Shown here piece by piece: positions 42,076 to 51,576 of a DNA stretch of 64,000 nucleotides. The notes under the pieces were generated by a model, which saw only the letters and a list, made by a program, of their open reading frames with translations, did not search any database and was not told the DNA's origin. The stretch lies in contig NBIV01000011.1 of the NCBI GenBank assembly GCA_003194525.1, forward strand, positions 310,001 to 374,000. Direction: 5' to 3'. The position numbers were made by a program, and so were the translations under genes. Positions within the stretch are counted from its first letter, which is position 1. The number at the start of each line of letters is the position of its first letter. The stretch comes from Gracilariopsis chorda. Taxonomy: Eukaryota > Rhodophyta > Florideophyceae > Gracilariales > Gracilariaceae.

Positions 42076-42834
42076 CTAGACACACACAATTCCAGCGAAC
42101 GGGTCTCTTGGCTTCGGTTGCTTCTCGGGCTGCAATGTGTCAGCGGGTTTACGAACCTCGGATTGTTCACCTATTCTACCGCCAAGCTTCTCGAAGAAAA
42201 GCTGCAACGTGAAAATGTTCCCATCGCGATCCCAGTTCGTGTAGAAACGACCTTCGGATTTGTCGATAGACAAATTTGGTATCTTGAATGCAACAGTCTC
42301 ATACGGTTCAGCGGCGAAAAGCAAATACTGATATCGTCTATCAGGCCGCTCCTTCTTCTGTTCAAAGGCGCTCATAAATCGATGACGCGGCTGTAACCCT
42401 TCTGCTATCTGCGGGTATCGAATTTGAAACAGCAAGCTTAACTGTCCTGTGGAAGGGTCCCGCTGTTTCGTTATTTGATAACCAGGTGTTCCGATCTTGT
42501 GACGCTTCCGCATAATAGTTCTTATCTCTGCTGCCAAAGGAGCGCGAGGTTTAGCCGCTTCCTTCTGGGATTCCATCGCTGCCCTGCGCTTCAGATTGCT
42601 CTGATGTCGCCGACCCTGAGTGTGTGCCAGATAGTTTCCTTCATTTGCGTGAAGCGTGAGACACAGTTTGCACTCGTAAGTTCCAAGATGGTTCCTCATA
42701 AAATATGGATCGTTCTTCAAGTCAACAGTGTCCATTGCAAGCTGCCGAAGTCTTTCCTTCCGCGCCAACTCTTCATGCTCCTTTGACGCAACCCCTCCGC
42801 CTCCTGTCTTCGACCCCCAATCCCGATAAGCCAT
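42076..42834 (-). CDS. SF3A2: Splicing factor 3A subunit 2 (SF3A2 / Prp11)
   Basis: 252 residues, single exon. It is a component of the SF3a complex that joins U2 snRNP to the branch site. The start MAYRDWGSKTGGGGVAS is the family hallmark, followed by ERLRQLA...DLKNDPYFMRNHLG. A matrin-type C2H2 finger (CKLCLTLHANEGNYLAHTQGRRH, residues ~55-77) and the TPGYQI...Q.RYP.I..G..PRHRFMSA block complete the conserved core. The C-terminus ends soon after the core; the proline-rich heptad tail of the animal protein is absent, as in yeast Prp11 (266 residues). Stop codons of ARL5 and SF3A2 are only 54 bp apart, so transcripts probably overlap at their 3' ends. Confidence 0.97.
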   Translation of the reverse strand: MAYRDWGSKTGGGGVASKEHEELARKERLRQLAMDTVDLKNDPYFMRNHLGTYECKLCLTLHANEGNYLAHTQGRRHQSNLKRRAAMESQKEAAKPRAPLAAEIRTIMRKRHKIGTPGYQITKQRDPSTGQLSLLFQIRYPQIAEGLQPRHRFMSAFEQKKERPDRRYQYLLFAAEPYETVAFKIPNLSIDKSEGRFYTNWDRDGNIFTLQLFFEKLGGRIGEQSEVRKPADTLQPEKQPKPRDPFAGIVCV

Positions 42835-43348
42835 GACTGTGAGTTTGCGGGTATAGGAACAAACTTGTATATAGGCGTCAGTACTTGTACAAACTGCTAA
42901 GGATCAGAAATTGTTGACCGGGAAGTATATATTAGCTCGGTATGGGTCTCCAGATACTAAAGATACAGCGCTACTGACAAAGCTAACGGGGAGAAAATGC
43001 GCTCGAAAGCGTTTGAAGTGTTTAACAGCCCGCGGAGATACGGTAGAGGGACGGGCAACGATATCCAAGAAGACTAACCCTTGTATCTACGCTTCGTAAC
43101 TTTGTTCCTTTGGGTACTCGAACTTTGTAGCTCTGTAAAACCAATTTCATCCAAAATTTTCAAAGTTTGGCAATAGCAACACAGATTTTGTGCCTTGGTT
43201 CAGATACAAGCCGTCTCGCTATCATGCACAGCTTACCGTGCGATGGTACCAAAGGTACCAACGGTACCAACGGTACTTCTTGAAGACTTCGTGCTCAGAA
43301 GTGGCAGGCTTTATCAAGGGCAATCCTTCCATTCGCTTCGTCTCGAAC
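42835..43348. promoter_or_regulatory. Divergent intergenic region, SF3A2 / DUF1772 gene
   Basis: 514 bp without coding motifs. At 43244-43275 GGTACCAA(A/C) is repeated about four times in the probable 5' leader of the DUF1772 gene. An in-frame opening upstream of the ATG exists, but it translates this repeat as a poor YQR run and has no ATG. Confidence 0.45.
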
Positions 43349-43822
43349 ATGAATTTCTCATACACTCGCTTCATAGAAATTGGAGTGGCAGTTGCCACCG
43401 GACTAACTGCCGGCGGGATGTCGTACATCACGTTTGTAGAAGCCCCATGTCGGGCTAAACTCTCCGCAGCTGATCAGGTCCTCCATTTTCGAACGACGTT
43501 TCATAGAGCGATGGGAGTGTTTAAGCCAGCTGGGATCGTTCTTGTTCCGACCTTGATTGTGTGCGCGCGCTTGACGGGAAAGCCCTTGTATTACGCGGCT
43601 GCACTTCCATTTGCTTTGTTTGCCCCATTCACTGCACTGACTATCGCACCGATTTACAAACAGCTGTTGACTTGCCCCTCCCCTGCAAATCCCAAAGAAG
43701 AAGAGGATGTCAAAGCTCTTGTGAGCACTTGGGCAAAGCGACATGCGGTGCGGACGTTTCTAGCTATATCCGGGTTTATGTGCACGGTTTCCGCCTGCGT
43801 TCTATTGGAGGGTCACGAGTAG
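43349..43822 (+). CDS. DUF1772 (anthrone oxygenase-like) small membrane protein
   Basis: 157 residues from ATG 43349. Four hydrophobic segments are at about 8-30, 55-74, 79-101 and 131-153. The family traits are a first helix followed by the F.EAP..... motif, the sequence TIAPIYKQL after helix 3 (compare mPtN..L), and the loop motif TWAKRHAVR before helix 4 (W...H..R). DUF1772 proteins occur in fungi, algae, plants and bacteria. A few fungal members are anthrone oxygenases in polyketide pathways, but most have no known activity and nothing nearby indicates such a pathway. The likely site is an internal membrane. Confidence 0.75.
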   Translation: MNFSYTRFIEIGVAVATGLTAGGMSYITFVEAPCRAKLSAADQVLHFRTTFHRAMGVFKPAGIVLVPTLIVCARLTGKPLYYAAALPFALFAPFTALTIAPIYKQLLTCPSPANPKEEEDVKALVSTWAKRHAVRTFLAISGFMCTVSACVLLEGHE

Positions 43823-45527
43823 ACTCTTCACACCCTTGTTGAGCATCAGTCTGCCGCGCAGAAGTTGACCTCCAATTCGCAGACCATGTTTCAACAGCTG
43901 CCACCTGGCAGCAGCTAAAATGGTCGAGTTGGACTGACGCATGAAGTAAGGTCCGGAGATCCTATGGCCTGCAATATGGAACTGGCTGGGTATTAAGACA
44001 CGAGACGGTGCGAAGCTGAAGGTCTTTCTTGTTACTTAGCCCTTGGTTGACCGCGAGCCAGAATGGGTTAGACTTCTACTGTTCGAAGTGCGCAAATGGC
44101 TCGTTCGCAGGTTCACATGGGATACGCTACGAGGTCGCACGCGGTTTCTACCTACATATTGAATGGAATGAGGTTTTGTCCACCAGAGACGCGGCACCGA
44201 TTTAGCACCGTTGATCTCTTTGTTACAAAGTGTAGAAAACGTTGTTGATCTCTTTCTTCTAAAGTGTAGGAAACGCTCAAGTCTCGGTGAGACGTTTTCC
44301 TGTATGCAAGGGAAAGACAAGGGCTTTGAGTAAGTTAACAGCAGTAGTGAAGAAAAGGCCGGATAAGGTATTGGAATTTGCGTAGAGAGAAGTTTTTTGA
44401 TAAGAATTCTTACTACGCCTTCGGAATATGCATGCGCCAATTAACATGTATACACACGAACATACATCGCTGTGAAGAGGTATTGCAATCTATCAGCGTT
44501 TGACTGTGACAGCTTCAACAGCTTCTGTCTTTACGTCATGTATAACAATGACTGCGATCTTGGAATTTGTGAGGTTTGGCAGTTGCTGATTACTAATAAG
44601 GATACCTGCATAGGTGAAGCTCGAAATTCGTAACACGAACTAGTGAAGTGACCGTTGGCCTTCATCCAGTGCTTCCTGCATTTTTTCTTGCTTTCGGTGT
44701 CGAGGCAGTAGAAAGCTAACCATATCTCCAAACTGGCTACGCACAGATGACGCCTTGTCGAGAACGGAATAAATAACAAGAGCAAGTCTTCGTAGATGTG
44801 AGTCGAGTTGGCGCTGCAAGGGCACTATGAATCAAAGTTTCACAGAACTGTGAACAAGAGTCTGGTTTCAATCGGCGCTGGCGGTTTACGATTTCTACCC
44901 AACGGTGTCTGCCATAATGTCCAGTAGGAATACGGCGTTCCAACATAACATGTTCTTGACGTACAATTAGAATAAAGCATATGGTATATCACAGATCCTG
45001 TACTAGAGAGAGAGAGATGCACTTCGGGCCCGAATACTCCGGTTTGCTCGGGCGGTGATAAAGATGATGCGTTGGCAAAGGTGTGTAGAGTTCAACGTGC
45101 TATGCCACGGCAACGATACCCACTCGTCAAATGTGAGGCTGCTAACCTATCAGATTATGCCAGAAATCCGTCAATTCAAAAAATGTTGGCAAGACCTAAT
45201 CGCAACGGCGAGCGCACTTATAATCAAATGCTCAAAGACAGGTGCTTCCAATGGAATTTCATTCCGGATTCAGAGAGATAGCCTTACTTGAAAGCTCGCC
45301 CTTTGCCCGGGATCATTGTTGAAACAGCATGGATACAACAGCTTGGTGCACCAACTGGCGCATCCGTTTCAGCTTAGATGAAATGGTATTTGAGTAGCAT
45401 TGGAGAGGCGCGTTGCGGCAGCCGTTGTTGCGAACGACGGAGATGCGAAGTACCAACGGTAGCAACAGTAGCGCGGCCGGTCTCGTGAAAGTGAAGTATC
45501 TTGTAAGGGACAGATCTAACGGAAGAG
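43823..45527. other. Intergenic region
   Basis: No gene with a recognisable domain. It contains a 34-bp tandem duplication at 44210-44275 and a short (GA)n run near 45007-45017. A 70-codon open frame at 45072-45281 has unremarkable composition and no family signature. Confidence 0.4.
44210..44275 (+). repeat. 34-bp tandem duplication
   Basis: GTTGATCTCTTT, then a variable centre and AAAGTGTAG(A/G)AAACG, at 44210-44241 and again at 44244-44275. Confidence 0.9.
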
Positions 45528-46025
45528 ATGAAGCTGATGAGTGGGATAGCGTCGCTTGCGGTGTTGATTGGGTTCGCACTTGGAGCCACGGTTTACTGCT
45601 CTGAAAAGGGCGGATGTGCAACGGTGGGTGGGACTTTGCTGAAGTGTTCCGGCGTGGCCGCGGCGGGAAAGACGCTCTTCCTGCGCACGTTTCTAGGAAG
45701 CGATGGTCGGTACTACGGGTATCAGCAGTTCGCAATTGCCAACCTGTTCATCGACGATGACGAGGAGCAGAACGGGGGCCTCGGCCCAATTCTTACTCTG
45801 CCGTCAAAACCGCCGACGCATACGATTCTACGAGTGGCAGCTGGTGAGAAGATGGCAGAAGCGAGCGCTCGGAATGCGCTTCCGCGACCCCAAATCATTG
45901 AACAGTTTCGGCCGTACTCGTTTCCCGGGTTCTCCGGCCCCATATGCGAGGTGATAAAAACACAAAAACGCACTGTCTTTTTCGGGAAGCCGTTTGGACT
46001 GTGCTGCAAGGCGTGCAGGCATTGA
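45528..46025 (+). CDS. Secreted cysteine-rich protein, family member 1 (unknown function)
   Basis: 165 residues from ATG 45528. A signal peptide covers about residues 1-20 (MKLMSGIASLAVLIGFALGA). The mature part starts VYC...GGC and continues LKC.G, FLRT and YYGYQQF..AN.LF. A Pro-rich middle follows, and it ends PIC...FFGKPFGLCCKACRH. Seven cysteines are in positions shared with the protein at 49272-49910. I recognise no named family. The paired CC plus C at the end and the lack of membrane anchor suggest a disulfide-stabilised extracellular (cell-wall or apoplast) protein. A single exon; function unknown. Confidence 0.72.
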   Translation: MKLMSGIASLAVLIGFALGATVYCSEKGGCATVGGTLLKCSGVAAAGKTLFLRTFLGSDGRYYGYQQFAIANLFIDDDEEQNGGLGPILTLPSKPPTHTILRVAAGEKMAEASARNALPRPQIIEQFRPYSFPGFSGPICEVIKTQKRTVFFGKPFGLCCKACRH

Positions 46026-49000
46026 GTAGATGGGAGGTTCCGAAGGGAGATATTAGTGGTTTGGCTTTTAACATGTGCTGAACAAAGTGCGTGATGAATT
46101 CAAGCGCAATTGTTTTGCCTTGTTCTATTGTGACAGATTTTCACAGATGCAAGGGTGGGAGAAGGGTGAAACGTTAGGCGCTGTACACGCATATGGTCAA
46201 CAGCTGTTGCTGTATAACTGCGTAGTGAATGATTCGGGTGCGGCGGTGGGAGGTGGGTGAGTAAAATGTTAACCGTTTGTAACAGCTTTAGAGATGTAAT
46301 AGGAGTGGCGTGTGCTGAGCTTCGACTCCATTTGGGCAGCGTGTGACGCAAGTGTGTGGTGGCACGGTGGCAGCGCGATCGGAAAATATCAAAAGGGATA
46401 ACTTACAATGCACGAATTAATTGAGTGCTTCGCATGCGGCGTGGATGCGTTTCGTTTCGGGCTACCGTTGGGGTAAGTTGCGCCGAGAGACGTGTACACG
46501 TACCAACACCAAGTACTGTCCGTGGGGCGCACGGCATGCGTTGTTGCCAACAACGCTTTCGGGCAGTGTAAGATGCGCAGCCTGGCAGGACGATGCGCGC
46601 GCAGTGAGTGCAGCGGTGACATGTACAGTGCAGCGAGGGTTGACGCTTACAGCAAAAGTAGGGCGCACGTTGGCGAGCAAAAAATGGCAACACGTATACA
46701 CGCATGGAGTCAAGGTATGGACAGAACGGAAGCAGAAAAAGGCTGTGGTTTCTCACTGCGTTGCATGTCAGAGCGTCGGACTCAGAGGGTGCTTTTTCAC
46801 CTGACCCACAGAGCAGGTGACGGACGGCGCTCGTCGCGATTTGCTCTAATACAGGCAGACACCGTTGTACGTGCCGCAGTCGCGGATCATGTTCCAAAGC
46901 AGCAGAGCAACAGGTAACCCTTTAGCCCTTCACGCTCACACAACTGCTATGCACACTATGACGCAATCAGCGCTGCTGTGTGCCAACCCGTACCGATTCA
47001 GGCACTGTACGCAGCGCGCGCTCCAACTGCAACAGTACAGCTTTCGGGGTCATTCATACTGTACGCACCTGTTCTGTTGCTCGCGGTGAGGTATACTATA
47101 GAACGACCAACTTTCAAGAGAGCTGCGAGCGCCATGCGGCGGCTGACAGCCTCGATCAAGTGCTGTCACGCTCGCCTTTTGATGTTTTGAATTTGCAGAT
47201 TGATTTTGTGTGCCGTGACACAAACCGAATATCTGCGCTGTTCCGAAGCTCAAAGATGCCAGCAAGTCACAAGCCATTCGTATGACGCTTTCTGCAACTT
47301 TTGAGCGCGCTTTGCGATTCACGCAGCCGCCGCATTCTGTGCAAATTGACCACACATTTTGAGGAGGGGGGCCCCGCCGACCATGTTGATGGCCATTCGT
47401 CAATTCATCTTGCGCAGCATGCGTCATGCGCATGCGCTTGCTAAATTAACACCTTTCTGCGCACTGATGCACCACGCCCAACCACATTTTCGCTTCGCGC
47501 TTGCTCGTATCTTTAGCGCTGGTTCTCTTCATTCTTTCGCCAAAGAATGAACAGAACTTTCACGTTGAACCCCCCCCCCCCCCCTTTTCGGGAGCCTTTT
47601 CTTCGCTTCGCACAGAAACAACTGCGTCGCTGTTTGTTCCGCAGCACCATTCGTTCAAACCGTCAGAAGCTTCGTAGCCGCACGCCTCATCATTTGTCAC
47701 CCAACAGCCTCGTGCTCCGTACACTTCATTCTGCATGCCCCATGGTGCACAGTGCATATCCTTATACAGTGAACGGTTGAACCCTTTGACCCTGTGCGCC
47801 AATTTGGCATAAGTTATCGACAGCTGAATAAAACAATCTGCCCTTCAGACACCGTCTATTTCCAATAGACAACGTCTAGATAAGCTTCCCATTTCTACTG
47901 CACTTCACACTCTTGTATCTCACGCCACAGCAGCACATGCACAACAGAACAAAGTCTATTCATCCGCACATCGAGTGACACGCTATTGTCTAGCAATGTC
48001 CTGCAACCCTTCTTGCGCGAAGGGAAAGCGCTACTATAAGATCATCGTCACAACACCATTAAGCTTGCCCTTCACAACCAACTCACAGTGTACTGTACCT
48101 AAAACACATTTCACTCCTCCTGCGCAGTACTCAACGCATCCAGCTTCGAAGCTACCAACGCCACCGTCCGTACCGCAGAGCTTGCCGAACAGAGAAATGA
48201 TGCGCACGTACGCGCGCTGCTCAACGTGCAGACAGAGCACTTTCCCGTGCTCACTGCCCATGTGGAACGTCGCGCAGCACTCGCGCCAAATGATTTGAGG
48301 AACGCGCCAACTTTGCACGTGCGGAATATCGAGTATACCCTTCTGCGCTCCTGAGCAGACATGCACCCCTCTCGCCTCCGCGCCTTGCACCAGTGACGTG
48401 TTCGAAGCTTGAGCAATGGAAGCAGTGCCCATTTTTTTACAACCTGAATGCGCTATGCCCACAAGGCGTTGTTTTGGGTAGGTAAAGGGATAAGGGTTAG
48501 GATTGCTACCGTTTAGATGCTTAGCTGCCAAGTGATGACAAGGCAGAGCTTTCGCCACCGCCAATTCGACGCCTCAACAGCCCATACCACCTGCACCACG
48601 TGCCGAATTCGCAACCTAGGCGCCATGTCTCCTGCGCCTATTGCGACAAGAAAGATCTACGGGAGGCGACGTCACCCCGTGCCGGTCACTCCACGCCCTG
48701 TTCCGTTTACACCATAACATGAAACTCCATGCGGCATGTCTGCAGCCGAAGCTGCGCCCCGGTTTCACAGCATCATGAGCCCCGGAAACCTTGCGTGCCG
48801 CTTTAATTGTCGAAAAAAGAGCTGAATACACACGCCAATTTCTTTTTTATCGTACAACTGTATGTGAGCGCTTACAACGGACGTCGATGCCACGCTGTAT
48901 GCGCAAGTCAAAAGCTCGCGCGCTGTTTGTCGCCATCATCACAGGCAGGTGTCACACCTCTGCTCACGCTTGAATCCGTTTCAAATGATGTGAGCAAAGA

Positions 49001-49271
49001 GCATACCCTTTGATACCATGTGTCACCACTGTGTAAAGCATCCCGTTCCCCGCTTTTTTCGACTCCCCCGCACTCTTCCGCGTTGGCCGCACTCTGCTTT
49101 CCGCTTAAAAGAGGGCGCCCCGCTGCTTCCGCCCGCCGCGCTCACCGCCGGCCCAACCCGATTATTCCGTGAGGTCGATCCCAGTTTTACCCACACAGCT
49201 GCTCAGTTTTGATTGTAAAGCACCACCGTCGTCGACATTCAACTCAATCTTCAACCAAGGACTTGCGTGAT
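46026..49271. other. Intergenic region between the two cysteine-rich genes
   Basis: Many short overlapping open frames on both strands, none with a domain or a match to the flanking genes. A run of 14 C residues lies at about 47570-47583. No third paralogue is readable. The AACCCTTTA / TAAAGGGATAAGGG type motif occurs near 46.91 and 48.48 kb. Confidence 0.4.
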
Positions 49272-49910
49272 ATGGCGTTCACCACATTCGTTCTTTGCGT
49301 CGCCGTCTTTGCTCAGCATATTTTGGCCAACGCCACGGGAGGTAGAGAAAGAAGAGCGCGACCAACAATACCGACTGGAGAGACAAAGTCAAACTCCATG
49401 CTTGTGATCTGTTCTCCGGATGAGGGTTGCTTCTCTCAGTACGGCGATTCCATGAACTGCGACGGAGTCGACGTTACTCATAGAGTCGTCTTCCTCCGTA
49501 CTGTGGAAAACCGCGGCGAGTCTGGCGCCTACTACGTATACCAGCAGTTTTCCCTGCCAAATTCTTTGTTCCGGGCCCGAAACTTTGGAAAGGTCATCGA
49601 CGAGGTCAATGCGCAAGCTAATCCTGCGCCTGAGGGGAATGTTGCAAGCGCACCAGGGGCACAACCAGCGCAACCTGTTGTGGCGGCGGCACAGCCCGTA
49701 AGTCCACCGACGCTGGTTACTGTGGCTCGTACTGGCTTAGTCGCCCAACCGATAACGCAAGCACCGTCCACTCGAGCACCACGCACTCGACCACCATTCA
49801 ATGGAGGTGCTGAGGCCTTCACAGGCGTTCAAAGACCTGTGTGCCGCTTCCTGGTTATTGCCGCCTTTGGCTCTCCCTTTGGGTTGTGCTGCGGACCTTG
49901 TAGATATTAG
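49272..49910 (+). CDS. Secreted cysteine-rich protein, family member 2 (unknown function)
   Basis: 212 residues from ATG 49272, chosen because a signal peptide starts there (MAFTTFVLCVAVFAQHILA); the open frame extends 21 codons upstream in basic, non-signal sequence from a non-ATG codon. It shares with member 1 the order VIC...EGC...MNC.G, FLRT, YYVYQQF..PN.LF and the ending PVC...FGSPFGLCCGPCRY. It differs by a basic ERRARP segment after the signal and a long Ala/Pro/Thr/Gln-rich linker (~125-185) that could be O-glycosylated. Together they form a dispersed duplicate pair 3.2 kb apart in the same orientation. Confidence 0.75.
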   Translation: MAFTTFVLCVAVFAQHILANATGGRERRARPTIPTGETKSNSMLVICSPDEGCFSQYGDSMNCDGVDVTHRVVFLRTVENRGESGAYYVYQQFSLPNSLFRARNFGKVIDEVNAQANPAPEGNVASAPGAQPAQPVVAAAQPVSPPTLVTVARTGLVAQPITQAPSTRAPRTRPPFNGGAEAFTGVQRPVCRFLVIAAFGSPFGLCCGPCRY

Positions 49911-51202
49911 TGTTTTGGTCGTACTGGGCATGCAGTTCGTAGTGCAATGGGTCTGTAATTTCGTTAGAGACGAGAGCGTTCTACTAGTGTAAAAGGTTGA
50001 TAGGAAAGGCAACAGGAGTCATTCATGTAAATAGACAGAACGATTCATTTAGTGATATCTTGTGTTCCACAAAATTCAGACTTGATCCCACTAGTGTAGT
50101 GTTCATGCGTAAACGGTTTGCAGGGAGCGTGACGTTAGGTGACTTGATTTTGTAAGTCAGTCTTTATCCAATCAAATCATGAGATTTCTGCTTACGTTAC
50201 GTGTAGCAACTTTTACCGGACTCTGCCGTAAGTGTTGTTGAACAGCGTCTGTACGAAGAATGGGTCGGCAATGCCATATGGTGCTCTGTCACAACAGTGG
50301 CAAAGGCAGGTTGCAGGTGATGATGATGGTTGAGAAAGCAGTGTTGATGTTGGGGAACATGGTGGTTGAGAAAACGTAGTTGATGTCGGGGAAGATGATG
50401 GGGGTGAGGTGAGAAGGGAGCGGTACTCTCGACGCCTCCGCCCGTTTTTCGACAGTTACAAGAGTACATGCGAAGTTTATGAAAAGAGTGGAAGGAGCTT
50501 GCCTCACGACGAAAAAACTCGTTGATAGCGCTTATGTGACAACCCTGGGAAGGCAAACCCTCCCATCGGCATTAAACGACAGGATCCAAACGGGAAGTAA
50601 TACGTTCCGCTGTCGTTTGAAACATCTTTATACTGATACCTATCGTTCCCATCTGAGCACCAAACCGCATTATTCGGAGACGTGTGGAACAAACTCATCC
50701 GCACCTCAGCTGGTGGAACAAGAACTTGGATAAAGGGTTAGTGCTCAGAATCTGAACCGGCCGCTTTGTAGTTTCTGGACCATCTCCAGTTCTTGCGTTT
50801 TAGCAGTTTGCGGTCCTGAGTGTATACTTTATTCAGGTCTCCCTGAGTATGTTTCTAAGAAGGAAATTGAGCTGTTTGTGATTCTTGGTAATGAGAGACT
50901 ATTTGATTCACTCGGCATAATGATATCCGGCGTTTCTAAGAACACACCTACACATTGGTTGACTGCTTGCGTGATATCTGGCGTCTCGAGGAATACATCT
51001 GAGTAGAGCCATTTCTTCCCATAACTCACCGGTTCACCAGTACCCTTTGTACCGGCATAGACCACACCCCACAGCAAGTGTAGCGCAGCAGCTTCAGATG
51101 ATCTTCTGCAAAAGATGGGAACTTCTCGATGCCAAGCTGCCAGAGATGGTCCGTGCTCGTGACAGGGTTTCTCATCAAAATTCAAAACGATTGGCCAGTG
51201 CT
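49911..51202. other. Intergenic region
   Basis: No gene recognised. The minus strand at 50.83-51.20 kb is open but reads straight through the tRNA gene, which argues against it being coding. A short direct repeat GATATC(C/T)GGCGT(T/C)TC occurs at about 50.92 and 50.97 kb. Confidence 0.45.
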
Positions 51203-51274
51203 TTCCTCCACGGGGAATTGAACCCCGGCCTCCTGAGTGAGAGTCAGAAATCCTAACCACTAGACCATAGAGGA
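51203..51274 (-). tRNA. tRNA-Glu (CTC)
   Basis: A 72-nt cloverleaf on the minus strand. The acceptor TCCTCTA pairs with TGGAGGA (one G-U), with discriminator A. The D arm contains TGGTCTAGTGGTTAGGA (box A). The anticodon stem TCTGA/TCAGG encloses the loop CTCTCAC with anticodon CTC. The T arm holds GGTTCAATTCC (box B). The D-arm and anticodon-loop sequences match eukaryotic tRNA-Glu. No intron and no encoded CCA, as expected for a nuclear gene. Confidence 0.95.
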
Positions 51275-51576
51275 TCACACTACGATTGCCTTCCTTCTGT
51301 GTTATTTATCACTAATTGATCAAAAGTTCGGTTCGATGCATCCTAAATGAAGTGTGGAACTCCTGCGATGGCATCGGAAGTACCAAGTGTTAGGCATCTC
51401 GCTCCCCCCTCACCCCCGCGGTTTTCGCTTCGCCATCCGTTCTCGTCTTATGTCCTAGCAAAAATGAGTCGCTCTTCTTCTCTTCAGCTCCCCCAACTCC
51501 CTCAACTCCTCAACTCCCTCAACTCCCTCAACTCCCTCAACTTCCCCAGCTCCCCCAGCTCCCTCAGCCACCCTCC
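51275..51576 (+). promoter_or_regulatory. 5' region of AP-3 beta with a 9-bp repeat tract
   Basis: Between tRNA-Glu and the AP-3 beta start. From about 51486 to 51571 the sequence is a run of CTCCCTCAA / CTCCCCCAG units, so the 5' leader would be strongly pyrimidine-biased. Length variation of this tract between individuals is likely. Confidence 0.6.

Noticed and set aside
43190..43348. N-terminal extension of the DUF1772 protein
   Set aside because: It begins at a non-ATG codon and translates a GGTACCAA repeat; the family's first helix starts right after ATG 43349.
45072..45281. A 70-codon basic open frame that looked protein-like
   Set aside because: No family, no neighbouring exon with matching splice sites, and a competing open frame overlaps it in full.
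46400..48560. Several 80-176 codon open frames on both strands between the two cysteine-rich genes
   Set aside because: They overlap each other in up to four frames, have no signal peptide, domain or shared motif, and most lack a sensible start.
50829..51278. A 149-codon minus-strand open frame
   Set aside because: It contains the whole tRNA-Glu gene as translated sequence, and the remainder has no motif; it is an artefact of the tRNA and flanking DNA.
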